From Actinomyces sp. ZJ308 (lineage in GTDB: Bacteria; Actinomycetota; Actinomycetes; Actinomycetales; Actinomycetaceae), in the NCBI RefSeq assembly GCF_011752065.1, contig NZ_JAAIJY010000020.1, positions 1 to 62,175 on the forward strand: 62,175 nucleotides of DNA, in the 5' to 3' direction. The position numbers and the translations under genes were made by a program. Below are positions 45,257 to 54,848 of the stretch, piece by piece (the first letter of the stretch is position 1; every line of letters begins with the position of its first letter). A model generated the notes under the pieces. The model did not search any database and was not told where the DNA came from. It was given only the letters and a program-made list of their open reading frames with translations.

Positions 45257-45865
45257 GTGAGCAATGAGTCCAGCACCACCAGGTCCCGCCGGGTACTCGT
45301 CGCTGAGGACGAGACCCTCATCCGCCTCGACATCGTCGAGACCCTCACCGACGCCGGGTACGAGATCGTCGCTGAGGCTGCAGACGGGGAGGAGGCCGTC
45401 CGCCTGGCTGATGAGCACACCCCCGACCTGTGCGTTCTCGACGTCAAGATGCCGGTGACCGACGGCATCACGGCAGCGGAGAGGATTCTTGAGAAGCACA
45501 ACTGCGCCGTCGTGATGCTGACCGCCTTCTCCCAGACCGAGCTCGTGGAGCGAGCCAGCGCCGCCGGCGCCATGGCCTACGTCGTCAAGCCCTTCACGCC
45601 GGCGGACCTCATCCCGGCTCTTGAGATCGCCATGTCCCGGCACGAGGAGATCCTCTCCTTGGAGAGTGAGATCTCTGACCTCACTGAGCGCTTCGAGACC
45701 CGCAAGCGCGTTGACCGGGCCAAGGGCCTGCTCATGGAACGCATGGGACTGAGCGAGCCGGAGGCGTTCCGATGGCTCCAGAAGACCTCCATGAACCGAC
45801 GCCTGACCATGCGCGAGGTCGCCGACGCCGTCATTGAGCAGGTCGGCGCCGCCAAGAAGGACTGA
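45257..45865 (+). CDS. ANTAR-domain response regulator (PdtaR-like)
   Basis: 202 aa. Receiver domain with acidic pocket VLVAEDETLIR, phospho-Asp in LCVLDVKMPVTDG, Thr in VVMLTAF and Lys in YVVKPFTPADLIPAL; then a coiled coil (ILSLESEISDLTERF) and the RNA-binding ANTAR domain (RVDRAKGLLMERMGLSEPEA). Such regulators act by antitermination at dual hairpins after phosphorylation, in mycobacteria by PdtaS. GTG 45257 lies 7 nt after TAGGAT (45244-45249). No histidine kinase is in the window. Confidence 0.95.
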   Translation: MSNESSTTRSRRVLVAEDETLIRLDIVETLTDAGYEIVAEAADGEEAVRLADEHTPDLCVLDVKMPVTDGITAAERILEKHNCAVVMLTAFSQTELVERASAAGAMAYVVKPFTPADLIPALEIAMSRHEEILSLESEISDLTERFETRKRVDRAKGLLMERMGLSEPEAFRWLQKTSMNRRLTMREVADAVIEQVGAAKKD

Positions 45866-45896
45866 GCCACGTCCGTGCCACGTCCGTCGCGGTGTC

Positions 45897-46649
45897 TCAG
45901 GTGAACAGGCTGCGAAGCGTCCCCACCGCGATCGTCCGCTCGTCCTCGTCGGTCACCGCCACCTGGTAGACCACGGTGCGGCGGCCGCGGTGCAGTGGAG
46001 TCGCGGCGGCCGTCACCCAGCCACGGGTCACGGAACGCAGGTGACTGACGGTCAGCTCCGCCCCGACCGGGATGGCGCCGTCGGGTGCCGCCGCACGCGC
46101 TGCCACGGAGGCGGCCGTCTCGATGAGCGCAGCTGTGGCGCCACCGTGCAGGATCCCCACGACCTGCCGTGCTCCTTCGACCGGCATCCGGACCTCGGTC
46201 CGATCCGCGTCCCGGTTGACGACCTCCATCCCGAGCGTGTCCATCAACGTCCCCTCCTCACTGTCCTCCAGCACCGCGTGCAGCGCGGAGGAGGCGGAGA
46301 CGGCGGAACCGGCGGGGCGAGGATCGGGGTATGGGCGGCGAGCCGGATCCGGGAAGGCGACGGCAGCGGTGCTCGCTCCGGAGTAGGAGGCCGCCGTGAC
46401 ACGGCCCACAGGGCCCAGGGGGCCCACGATCGCGGGTGAGCTGGAGGAGTCGGCGGACTCGACCGTCTCGATCTCCACCGCGGACTCGGCGGAGACGGAC
46501 TCACCGGACCCGTCGAACCGCGCGGAGCCTGAGGGGTCAAGAGGCGTGGAGGATACGGGAGAGGCCGGGGAGACAGGAGAAGCCTGAGAGTCGGATGGCT
46601 CTCCTCCACTGACGGGGGAGAGGGGCGAGTCGGACTGTGGATGGCTCAT
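45897..46649 (-). CDS. PaaI-like hotdog thioesterase with disordered N-terminal extension
   Basis: 250 aa. The C-terminal about 125 residues are a PaaI/YbdB-type hotdog acyl-CoA thioesterase: VVGILHGGATAALIETAASV (the catalytic acid is Glu where Asp is usual), VGAELTVSHLRSVTRGWVTA, RRTVVYQVAVTDEDERTIAV. The first about 120 residues are Ser/Pro/Val/Glu-rich low complexity with no recognisable fold. ATG 46649, divergent from polA with a 17-bp gap, so the two promoters overlap. Confidence 0.88.
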   Translation of the reverse strand: MSHPQSDSPLSPVSGGEPSDSQASPVSPASPVSSTPLDPSGSARFDGSGESVSAESAVEIETVESADSSSSPAIVGPLGPVGRVTAASYSGASTAAVAFPDPARRPYPDPRPAGSAVSASSALHAVLEDSEEGTLMDTLGMEVVNRDADRTEVRMPVEGARQVVGILHGGATAALIETAASVAARAAAPDGAIPVGAELTVSHLRSVTRGWVTAAATPLHRGRRTVVYQVAVTDEDERTIAVGTLRSLFT

Positions 46650-46666
46650 GGGCCTAGGCTGGCACG

Positions 46667-49504
46667 GTGAGCACCACCGCGACCAGCCCTGCGACGAGCC
46701 CAACATCTCAGAACCCCTCGGACCCGGCCCCCGAGCGTCTTCTTCTCATCGACGGCCACTCCATGGCCTTCCGCGCGTTCTACGCGCTGCCGGTCGACAA
46801 CTTCACGACGTCGACCGGCCAGTCCACCAACGCCGTCCACGGCTTTGTCTCCATGTTCCTCTCGCTGCTGGAGAACGAGCGCCCCACACACGTCGCGGTC
46901 GCCTTCGACCTGCCGGGAGGCACCTTCCGCACCGAGGAGTACGCCGAGTACAAGGGGACCCGCGACGAGACGCCGCAGCCCTTCCTCGGGCAGGTCGAGC
47001 TCATCCAGGAGGTCCTGGAGGCCATGGGCGTCAAAGCGCTCACCGCTGCGGGCTACGAGGCGGACGACATTCTGGCCACCCTGGCAAGCTCGGCCCAGGC
47101 GGAGGGTATGGAGGTCCTCATCTGCTCGGGAGACCGAGACTCCTTCCAGACCGTCACCGAGCGCTGCACCGTGCTCTACCCGGTCAAAGGCGTCTCAACG
47201 CTGCGCCGCATGACGCCCGAAGAGGTCGAGCAGCGCTACGGGGTGACGCCCGAGCGCTACCCCCATCTCGCCGCCCTCGTGGGGGAGACCAGCGACAACC
47301 TTCCCGGGGTTCCGGGCGTCGGCCCCAAGACGGCGGCCAAGTGGCTCAACCTCTACGACGGGCTCGACGGAGTCATCGCCCACGCCGACCAGATCAAGGG
47401 CAAGGCGGGACAGTCCCTGCGTGATCACCTCGACGACGTCATGCGCAACCGGCGCCTCAACCGTCTGCTCACCGACCTGGAGCTGGGAGTCGCTCCCCGA
47501 ATCGACCTGCGTGTCTCAGGTGCCGACCGCGCCGACCTGGCGCGCGTCTTCGAGCTCCTGGAGTTCCGCACCCTGCACCAGCGGGCGCTGCGCACCCTGA
47601 CCTTCACCGACATCTCCGACCATGCCGAGGCCTCAGAAGGAGAGGAGTCCGGCCCCCTGGGGGCCCTGAGCAGCCTCGAGATCGTCTCGCTCGGCCACGA
47701 TCTCCCCGCGGGGAACCTGTCTCAGTGGCTGGAGACCAACCTGCCTGCGACCGACGACGACGGGGCCCGTTCGCTGGGAGTCGACGTCGTCGGAGTCCTC
47801 AAACCGGTGGAGGGCGATGCCACGCTCGTCTCGCTGTCCGACGGCGCCCACGCGGTGGCCATCGACCTCACCGAGATCCTGCCCGAGGACGAGGCCGCCC
47901 TCGCCGAGGTTCTCGCCGACCTCGACCGGTCCAAGCTGGTCGCCGACGCCAAGGGGAGCTGGCATGCTCTGACCGCCCGTGGACTCACGCTGGACGGTGT
48001 CATCGCGGACCCCTCGCTGGCCGGTTACCTGTGCCGCCCCGAGCAGCGCAGCTACGACGTCGACACCCTCGCCCAGCGCTGGCTCGGCATCGACCTGGCA
48101 GACATCAGCGGGGGCGGGGACCGGACAGACGATGGCCCCAGCGCGTCCCAGAGCGCCTTCGACCTCGAGGCCCTGGCCTCCGAGGCCGTGCCCGATGCGC
48201 ATCGGGCCAGTGCGCGGCGAGCGGCCGTCCTCCTCCCTCTCCAGTCGGTGCTCGACGAGCAGATGGCGGTCCGCAACGCCGTAGGACTCTTCACCGACCT
48301 GGAGATGCCCGTGGCCGCGACCCTCACAGTGATGGAGGACACGGGTATCGCCGTTGATGACGCCGTGCTCGCCGCCCGCGAGACCGAGCTCGATGCCCGA
48401 GTCACCCACGCCGCTGAGGGCGCCTACGCCGCTGCCGGGCGTGAGCTCAATCTCTCCAGTCCCAAGCAGCTCCAGGCCGTCCTGTTCGACGAGCTGAAGA
48501 TGCCCAGGACCCGCAAGACGAAGACCGGCTACACCACCGACGCCGAGGCCCTGGCCGGGTTGTACGCCAAGACGTCACACCCGTTCCTGGAGAACCTTCT
48601 CGAGCACCGAGACGCCATCAAGCTGAGGCAGACGGTGGAGGGCCTGCGCAAGGCGATCCAGACCGACGGGCGCATCCACACCACCTTCCAGCAGACCATC
48701 GCGGCCACCGGGCGCCTGTCATCGACCGACCCCAACCTGCAGAACATCCCGGCCCGCAACGAGGAGGGGAGGCGCATCCGTGAGGCCTTCACCGTCGGTG
48801 AGGGCTACGAGTGCCTGATGACCGCCGACTACTCCCAGATCGAGATGCGCATCATGGCGCACCTGTCCGGTGATCAGGCACTCATCGAGGCCTTCCGCAG
48901 CGGGGAGGACCTGCACCGCTACGTCGCCGCCATGGTCCACGGCATCGAGGTTGACGACGTGACCGCTCAGCAGCGCAGCCACGTCAAGGCCATGAGCTAC
49001 GGGCTGGCCTACGGGCTGTCCACCTTCGGGCTGGCCCGCCAGCTCGGCATCGACAACGCCGAGGCCGCGGACTTGAGGAGCGCCTACTTCGCCAGATTCG
49101 GAAAGGTTCACGACTACCTGGAGTCCGTGGTGGAGCAGGCACGTCGTGACGGATACACCGAGACGATGTTCGGTCGTCGTCGCTACCTGCCGGACCTGAC
49201 CAGCGACAACCGGCAGCGCCGCGAGATGGCCGAGCGGGCCGCGCTCAACGCCCCTATCCAGGGCAGCGCCGCCGATATCGTCAAGAAGGCCATGATCGAC
49301 GTCGATCGCGCGCTGAGCGAGCAGGACCTGTGCAGTCGCGTCCTCCTGCAGATTCACGACGAGCTCCTGGTCGAGGTCGCGCCTGGAGAGGCCGAGGAGG
49401 TCGAGACCCTCCTCAAGGAGCAGATGGGGGGTGCGGCCGAGCTCTCGGTCCCTCTCGATGTCGCTGTCGGACGAGGACGCACCTGGCGTGAGGCTGCCCA
49501 CTAG
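46667..49504 (+). CDS. polA: DNA polymerase I
   Basis: 945 aa. 5'-nuclease/FEN domain (LLIDGHSMAFRAFYAL, AAGYEADDILATLA, LPGVPGVGPKTAAKW), a middle 3'-5' exonuclease-like domain, and the family A polymerase (LSSPKQLQAVLFDELKMPR, TADYSQIEMRIMAHLSGD, RRYLPDLTSDNRQRREMAER, LLQIHDELLVEV). In the middle domain the DxE motif reads LGVDVVGV and the next Asp is absent, so proofreading is probably lost, as known for mycobacterial PolA. GTG start 6 nt after TAGGCT (46655-46660), leaderless. Confidence 0.97.
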   Translation: MSTTATSPATSPTSQNPSDPAPERLLLIDGHSMAFRAFYALPVDNFTTSTGQSTNAVHGFVSMFLSLLENERPTHVAVAFDLPGGTFRTEEYAEYKGTRDETPQPFLGQVELIQEVLEAMGVKALTAAGYEADDILATLASSAQAEGMEVLICSGDRDSFQTVTERCTVLYPVKGVSTLRRMTPEEVEQRYGVTPERYPHLAALVGETSDNLPGVPGVGPKTAAKWLNLYDGLDGVIAHADQIKGKAGQSLRDHLDDVMRNRRLNRLLTDLELGVAPRIDLRVSGADRADLARVFELLEFRTLHQRALRTLTFTDISDHAEASEGEESGPLGALSSLEIVSLGHDLPAGNLSQWLETNLPATDDDGARSLGVDVVGVLKPVEGDATLVSLSDGAHAVAIDLTEILPEDEAALAEVLADLDRSKLVADAKGSWHALTARGLTLDGVIADPSLAGYLCRPEQRSYDVDTLAQRWLGIDLADISGGGDRTDDGPSASQSAFDLEALASEAVPDAHRASARRAAVLLPLQSVLDEQMAVRNAVGLFTDLEMPVAATLTVMEDTGIAVDDAVLAARETELDARVTHAAEGAYAAAGRELNLSSPKQLQAVLFDELKMPRTRKTKTGYTTDAEALAGLYAKTSHPFLENLLEHRDAIKLRQTVEGLRKAIQTDGRIHTTFQQTIAATGRLSSTDPNLQNIPARNEEGRRIREAFTVGEGYECLMTADYSQIEMRIMAHLSGDQALIEAFRSGEDLHRYVAAMVHGIEVDDVTAQQRSHVKAMSYGLAYGLSTFGLARQLGIDNAEAADLRSAYFARFGKVHDYLESVVEQARRDGYTETMFGRRRYLPDLTSDNRQRREMAERAALNAPIQGSAADIVKKAMIDVDRALSEQDLCSRVLLQIHDELLVEVAPGEAEEVETLLKEQMGGAAELSVPLDVAVGRGRTWREAAH

Positions 49505-49813
49505 GCTCTTCCCGAGACCGTCGATCAGCGCCGGAAAAAGCCGTTGATACGTAAATGAGGCTGTGACGTCATCCTTTCGATACCCAGTTGTCAGATGACG
49601 TGAGCGATTGCACGCGCATGCGGGAGAATGCTTGAGGATCGTCTAGTTACGGATTCGTCACGTGCTGCTAAGGTTCACTCGTGCGCTCCTGGGCGTCTCC
49701 TATGAGAGTAATCCAACCAGGGTGATGAATTGGTCCGGGCCGGTTCGCGCCACTGGGGAGCGCGCAGTCTCTATCGACCCGATCCAACTATCCGTATTCG
49801 GAGCATCCACTCA
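49505..49813. other. rpsA promoter and leader region
   Basis: 309 bp without a gene. Possible promoter TTACGG (about 49656) with TAAGGT about 16 nt on, giving an untranslated leader over 100 nt, fitting autogenous control of S1. A repeated GATGACGT/TGACGTCAT motif occurs at about 49565-49600. No hairpin strong enough to call. Confidence 0.4.
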
Positions 49814-51271
49814 ATGACAACCACTACGCCCAGCCCCGCCCCGGTCGCAGTCAACGACATCGGCTCGACCGAGGAGATCCTCGCCGCCGTTGACGAGACC
49901 ATCAAGTACTTCGATGACGGCGATATCGTCGAGGGCACTGTTGTCAAGGTCGACCGCGATGAGGTCCTCCTCGACATTGGCTACAAGACCGAAGGCGTCA
50001 TTCTCGCTCGCGAGCTGTCCATCAAGCACGACGTCGACCCCGATGAGATCGTCTCCGTCGGCGACGAGATCGAGGCTCTTGTCCTGCAGAAGGAGGACAA
50101 GGAGGGCCGCCTGCTCCTGAGCAAGAAGCGTGCGCAGTACGAGCGCGCCTGGGGCACCATCGAGCGCATCAAGGAGGAGGACGGCGTCGTCACCGGCTCC
50201 GTCATCGAGGTTGTCAAGGGTGGTCTCATCCTGGACATTGGTCTGCGCGGCTTCCTGCCCGCTTCGCTGGTGGAGATGCGTCGTGTGCGTGACCTCCAGC
50301 CCTACGTGGGCCGTGAGCTCGAGGCGAAGATCATCGAGCTGGACAAGAACCGCAACAACGTGGTCCTCTCCCGCCGCGCCTGGCTCGAGCAGACCCAGTC
50401 CGAGGTCCGCACCAACTTCCTTCAGACGCTCCAGAAGGGGCAGGTCCGCTCCGGTGTCGTCTCCTCCATCGTCAACTTCGGTGCCTTCGTGGACCTGGGC
50501 GGCGTCGACGGCCTGGTCCACGTCTCCGAGCTTTCCTGGAAGCACATCGACCACCCCTCCGAGGTCGTCGAGGTCGGTAACGAGGTCACTGTCGAGGTCC
50601 TGGACGTCGACTTCGATCGCGAGCGCGTCTCCCTGTCGCTCAAGGCGACCCAGGAGGACCCGTGGCAGGCCTTCGCCCGTACCCACGCCATCGGCCAGGT
50701 TGTTCCCGGCAAGGTCACCAAGCTGGTTCCCTTCGGTGCCTTCGTCCGCGTCGAGGACGGTATCGAGGGTCTGGTTCACATCTCCGAGCTGGCCCAGCGT
50801 CACGTCGAGGTGCCCGAGCAGGTGGCCAAGGTCGGTGACGAGGTCTTCGTCAAGGTCATCGACATCGACCTGGAGCGTCGTCGCATCTCCCTGTCGCTGA
50901 AGCAGGCCAACGAGGGTGTCGACCCCGCCTCCGAGGACTTCGACCCCAGCCTCTACGGAATGGCGGCCGAGTACGACGAGCAGGGCAACTACAAGTACCC
51001 CGAGGGCTTCGACCCGGAGACCAACGAGTGGCTCGAGGGCTACGACGCCCAGCGCGAGGCCTGGGAGGCCGAGTACGCGGCGGCTCACGCCCGGTGGGAG
51101 GCCCACAAGGCCCAGGTCGCCAAGGCACTGGAGGAGGAGCAGGAGTCCGGTGCGCCGGCGGCGGCCCCCGCAGGCAACACCTCCTACTCCTCGGCTCCCT
51201 CGGAGGCCTCGGGAACGCTCGCCTCTGACGAGGCTCTGGCCGCCTTGCGCGAGAAGCTCACCGGTAACTGA
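49814..51271 (+). CDS. rpsA: 30S ribosomal protein S1
   Basis: 485 aa with four S1 RNA-binding domains (DGDIVEGTVVKVDRDEVLL; EDGVVTGSVIEVVKGGLIL; RSGVVSSIVNFGAFVDLGGV; VPGKVTKLVPFGAFVRVEDG), the actinobacterial four-domain form rather than the six-domain E. coli form. A Glu/Ala/Ser-rich tail follows. ATG 49814; GGAG lies about 11 nt upstream, rather far. Strong hairpin after the stop. Confidence 0.97.
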   Translation: MTTTTPSPAPVAVNDIGSTEEILAAVDETIKYFDDGDIVEGTVVKVDRDEVLLDIGYKTEGVILARELSIKHDVDPDEIVSVGDEIEALVLQKEDKEGRLLLSKKRAQYERAWGTIERIKEEDGVVTGSVIEVVKGGLILDIGLRGFLPASLVEMRRVRDLQPYVGRELEAKIIELDKNRNNVVLSRRAWLEQTQSEVRTNFLQTLQKGQVRSGVVSSIVNFGAFVDLGGVDGLVHVSELSWKHIDHPSEVVEVGNEVTVEVLDVDFDRERVSLSLKATQEDPWQAFARTHAIGQVVPGKVTKLVPFGAFVRVEDGIEGLVHISELAQRHVEVPEQVAKVGDEVFVKVIDIDLERRRISLSLKQANEGVDPASEDFDPSLYGMAAEYDEQGNYKYPEGFDPETNEWLEGYDAQREAWEAEYAAAHARWEAHKAQVAKALEEEQESGAPAAAPAGNTSYSSAPSEASGTLASDEALAALREKLTGN

Positions 51272-51317
51272 GCTCCTGCATTTCTCATCACTGATCAGGA
51301 CTGAACACTGAGCTCCT

Positions 51318-51356
51318 CTGAGGGTCTCCACCTGCAAGGCAGGTGGAGACCCTCAG
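51318..51356. terminator. Terminator hairpin after rpsA
   Basis: Perfect 18-bp stem CTGAGGGTCTCCACCTGC with a 3-nt loop; no T-run. Confidence 0.85.
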
Positions 51357-51476
51357 ACGCTGGTGCCCTCTCCCCATCGCTCAGACCGCGTCACCGTGCG
51401 AGGCTGTGGCCGGGGCTGATGCTCCTTGGCTCTCTTGGAACAGGACGACCCGTACGCGACGACTGATGGAGGCGAC

Positions 51477-53222
51477 ATGAGCTGTTGGGACGACATTGCC
51501 CGTGCCCTGGAGGATGTCGACCCCGTCTGCCCCAGTCGCGCCAGCGCTGCTGCCCTGTGGAAGGCAATCGTCGCTGACGGTGCCGAGGGACCGGCCCCGG
51601 ACGAGTCACCCGACCAGGTGGCGCAGGCACTGTCCGTCGTCGATCGGGCGTGGCTGGTCCAGCTCGGTCAGAACCCGGACATGAGCAAGGAGAGCCTCGA
51701 CCAGGCGATCTCCTTCTGCCGGAGGCTCAGGGCGGCCCACGGCTACTCGACGCTCCCGCTGCGCTATGCACGGGTCGAGCTCTCCGCCGTCCTCGGGCTC
51801 AGGGACGAGGCCCTCGAACAGCTTCGCGAGGCCAGGCTGTTCTCCTTCGGCGAGACCGATACCGGAGCGGTACTGGCGACTGCCCGCATGCACGACGACT
51901 ACTCCGGCGTCATCAGTACCACGACCGCGACACCGAACCGTGCCGAAGCCGATCCCGTGGAGAGCGCACAGGGTCTGGGGGCTGTCCTGATTCCCTATCT
52001 GGCGCACAAACGACTCGTTGAGGCCGAGGACGCATTCGTCTCCCTGAGCCGGCTTCACCTGCCCGACGTCGCCTCGCTGCAGTCACTCGGCGACAGACTC
52101 GAGTACCTCGGCCTGTCCTCCCAGTGGCAGCGAGCCATTGCACTCATGCGTCACACCGACTTGAAGGGTGTGGCCGAGGCATCGGCCTGGCGGTTGATGA
52201 ACACGGCCGTCGGGCTGGCCCTGGTGATGAGGGAGGCGAACAGATCCGGCTACGGCAATCACGCCCTGGGCGCCTCGTTGAGCTGGAAGACCCCGTGGGG
52301 CGATCTGGAGCTGACCGCATGGGACACGGTTGCCCACGCCTACGACGTCATCACCAGCTTCGCTCGCGGCATTGCTGTCCGCTTCGATACTCGCAACGGC
52401 AACAACGGCGTCTCCTACCGGATCGAGATGAGGATGGCCGCCGAGGCCGCAGGGCTGGCCACTCGGTCCTACGGGACGGTGACGAGTGCGGTGCCGGCGG
52501 ACCGTTCGCGACTGCGTAACCAAGGAGCCCTGCTCAAGGAGGTCCGCGAGCTGCTCACCCTGTCTCGCGGCTACGGCATGGAGTCGGTGCGTCAACGCGC
52601 CATGACGACGGCTGAAACTGTCAGTGCCTCACTGTCTGACGTGGTTGACGACACCGCCCTGGAGCTGGTCGTCGACCTTCGACTGGCCTTCGGGCGACTC
52701 CTGGCCGCGCTCGGCGCCAACGAGCGCGCGGAGAAGGAGCACCTCGACACGGCGGAGCTGAGTCTGAGCCAGGGGTGGACGGAGACTGCCTGCGCCGCAC
52801 TGGCCCTGGCATCCCACGCAGCCCAGGCGCGTGGTGACAACGCCTCCAGCCTGCGGGCATGGCAGCGGTGCTGCGAGGCGATGGCGAGCTGGCCGTTGAA
52901 CCGTCCGGGGGAACGCTGCGGGATGCTGATCGACGCCGTCGGTGACCCGCTCATTGCGGTACAGGTGCTCTCCGCCCTGGCGGAGGTTCTCGTTGAAGGG
53001 GTGGAGGAGGACAGCTCTCGGGCCCCGATCGTCCGAGAGGTCATCTCGCGGGCCTCGACCCAGGTCTCCCGCTGTGTGAGTCCTCCACGCAGGGCTGCTG
53101 AGGCCCTGGCCAAGGTCGAGGAGCGCATCGCCCCCTACGGCCGGGGACGAGGAGGAAGAAGACGTCCGGGCTCGATGACAACGATCAAGGTTGGTGACGA
53201 GGGCGTCTCAGAACCCGGATGA
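51477..53222 (+). CDS. Large alpha-helical (TPR-like) protein of unknown function
   Basis: 581 aa, no signal peptide or membrane helix. Almost entirely predicted helical, with repeated Ala/Leu-rich helix pairs (DEALEQLREARLF, AEDAFVSLSRLHLP, LRAWQRCCEAMASWP) reminiscent of TPR/SARP-like solenoids; basic tail RGRGGRRRPGS. I recognise no family. GGAGG is 6 nt before ATG 51477, preferred over 51426. It sits between rpsA and coaE, which are neighbours in other actinobacteria, so it may be a lineage-specific addition. Confidence 0.75.
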   Translation: MSCWDDIARALEDVDPVCPSRASAAALWKAIVADGAEGPAPDESPDQVAQALSVVDRAWLVQLGQNPDMSKESLDQAISFCRRLRAAHGYSTLPLRYARVELSAVLGLRDEALEQLREARLFSFGETDTGAVLATARMHDDYSGVISTTTATPNRAEADPVESAQGLGAVLIPYLAHKRLVEAEDAFVSLSRLHLPDVASLQSLGDRLEYLGLSSQWQRAIALMRHTDLKGVAEASAWRLMNTAVGLALVMREANRSGYGNHALGASLSWKTPWGDLELTAWDTVAHAYDVITSFARGIAVRFDTRNGNNGVSYRIEMRMAAEAAGLATRSYGTVTSAVPADRSRLRNQGALLKEVRELLTLSRGYGMESVRQRAMTTAETVSASLSDVVDDTALELVVDLRLAFGRLLAALGANERAEKEHLDTAELSLSQGWTETACAALALASHAAQARGDNASSLRAWQRCCEAMASWPLNRPGERCGMLIDAVGDPLIAVQVLSALAEVLVEGVEEDSSRAPIVREVISRASTQVSRCVSPPRRAAEALAKVEERIAPYGRGRGGRRRPGSMTTIKVGDEGVSEPG

Positions 53223-53300
53223 CAGGCCCCGCGGTAGTCGCAGTCACCAGTATCGGAAACACGCTGGCCCTGGTCAGGCGGGTCACGGCATGATGGGGTC

Positions 53301-53951
53301 ATGCATCATACGTCTGCAGCCCGGCCCACTCACCGTCCTACGGATCGCGCTCTACGCGTGGGGCTGACCGGCGGCATCGGCGCTGGTAAGTCTACTGTCG
53401 CCGCCCTGCTGGCGGATCATGGAGCGGTCGTCACCAGTGCGGACGAGATCTCTCGCGACGTCGTCACTCCGGGCAGCGACGGTCTCGCGGCGGTCGTGGC
53501 TGAGTTCGGAGACGACGTTCTCGCCTCCGATGGCTCACTCGACCGCAGCGCCCTGGGGCGTGTGGTCTTCTCCGATGAGCTGCGCCTGGCGCGCCTGGAG
53601 GAGATCCTTCTGCCCCTCATCGCGGCCGAGGCGTGGGCCCGGATGGAGACGGTTCCGGCCGGACAGGTGGCGGTCTACGACGTCCCCCTGCTTGTCGAGG
53701 GACAGATGCAGGACCTGTTCGACCTCGTCGTCGTCGTTGAGGCCGATCTCGAGCTGCGCCTGAAGCGACTCGCCGAGCGAGGGATGGGGCGCGATGAGGC
53801 TCTGGCCCGTATCGCATCGCAGGCGACTGATGAGGAGCGGCGAGCCGTCGCCGACGCCGTCCTGCCCAACTCCGGGTCGACCGATGAGCTCCGTGCGGAC
53901 GTCGACAGGCTCTGGAGCACCCGGATCATGGAGCCGGGAGGCATCGCCTGA
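53301..53951 (+). CDS. coaE: Dephospho-CoA kinase
   Basis: 216 aa. P-loop LTGGIGAGKSTVAA, SADEISRDVVTPGSDG and VYDVPLLVEGQMQDLFD are the CoaE blocks; last step of CoA synthesis. The C-terminal GrpB-like extension of mycobacterial CoaE is absent. CATGAT (53289-53294) ends 6 nt before ATG: probable leaderless start. Confidence 0.96.
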   Translation: MHHTSAARPTHRPTDRALRVGLTGGIGAGKSTVAALLADHGAVVTSADEISRDVVTPGSDGLAAVVAEFGDDVLASDGSLDRSALGRVVFSDELRLARLEEILLPLIAAEAWARMETVPAGQVAVYDVPLLVEGQMQDLFDLVVVVEADLELRLKRLAERGMGRDEALARIASQATDEERRAVADAVLPNSGSTDELRADVDRLWSTRIMEPGGIA

Positions 53952-54062
53952 CAACGGGGACGCCTTCCCATCGGCAGACATCGCGCCCACTCCTACAGTG
54001 GGACGAGGAGCTGCGGCGCCCCGGACGCCGCTAGGGCAGACGTATCAGTCGAAGGAGCCGTT

Positions 54063-54743
54063 ATGCCGCGATCGTCGATGGCCGACCTCACTCGTCGGAG
54101 GCTCCTGCTGCTCGGGAGCCTCACGGGGATCGGGATGCTCGCGGGCTGTGCCCCCGACCAGCAGGATAAGAAGCCGGTCCTGTACCTCTACCCCTCAGTG
54201 ACCACGAATCTCTCGGTGAGCCTGGACTACCAGGGGAGGCTGACATACACCTATCCGAAGCCGCAGACCCAGGCCGATGGTCGCGTCAGCTGGCAGGTGA
54301 CGGCGAGTCCCGACGGGGACCTCACCGACGCCTCAGGACGACACTACCCGTCACTGTTCTGGGAGGGGGAGGGGCCCGCCTCCTCCACTCAGGACGAGGG
54401 CTTCGTTGTTCACGCCGATGCGGCGACCGGTTTTCTGGAGGAGAAGCTCTCCGTCCTGGGGCTCAGCCAGCGTGAGGCATCCGAGTTCATCACCTTCTGG
54501 GGCCCACGAATCGCCGAGCGTGGTAGTGCCCTGGTCACCTTCGCCACTGATGAGTACGCTCGTCGCGCCGTCTATCGATTCACGGACACCTCGTCGGGCG
54601 CTGAGGTTCTCCCGGAGACGTTCATCCGGGTCTACGTCCTCATCGGGGAGGTGCCTCGGACGCCGGTTCCGGAGCAGGACCTGGTGCCGGCACCTGCTCG
54701 AACCGGATTCACCGCCGTCGAGTGGGGCGGAACCGAGCTGTAG
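54063..54743 (+). CDS. Tat-exported lipoprotein of unknown function
   Basis: 226 aa. Twin-arginine signal and lipobox (LTRRRLLLLGSLTGIGMLAGC), so exported folded and lipid-anchored at Cys29. The mature part (KKPVLYLYPSVTTNLSVSLD, LDYQGRLTYTYPKPQ, YPSLFWEGEGP, ASEFITFWGPRIAERGSALV) looks like a conserved bacterial secreted domain I have no function for; the beta-rich start suggests a surface or cell-wall role. AAGGAG is 6 nt before ATG. Confidence 0.85.
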   Translation: MPRSSMADLTRRRLLLLGSLTGIGMLAGCAPDQQDKKPVLYLYPSVTTNLSVSLDYQGRLTYTYPKPQTQADGRVSWQVTASPDGDLTDASGRHYPSLFWEGEGPASSTQDEGFVVHADAATGFLEEKLSVLGLSQREASEFITFWGPRIAERGSALVTFATDEYARRAVYRFTDTSSGAEVLPETFIRVYVLIGEVPRTPVPEQDLVPAPARTGFTAVEWGGTEL

Positions 54744-54767
54744 AGCCGGCGGACGCACTCGAACGGA

Positions 54768-54848
54768 TCAGCTGCTGCGTCGAGTGCCTGTGCGGGTGGG
54801 GCTGAGGGCGCCGACGATGGTGGCGGAGACGGCAACGATGAAGGCCAT
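54768..54848 (-). CDS. Putative 26-aa small membrane peptide
   Basis: ATG 54848 with AAGGAG 5 nt upstream, stop at 54768. The peptide is a short hydrophobic helix (MAFIVAVSATIVGAL) followed by a basic tail ending TRRSS. Too small for standard gene calling; supported mainly by the RBS and composition. It converges on the lipoprotein gene in an otherwise empty 309-bp gap. Confidence 0.45.
   Translation of the reverse strand: MAFIVAVSATIVGALSPTRTGTRRSS

Noticed and set aside
49565..49600. TGACGTCAT motifs upstream of rpsA as a defined operator
   Set aside because: Only an imperfect repeat, with no known regulator or clear promoter geometry to support a call.
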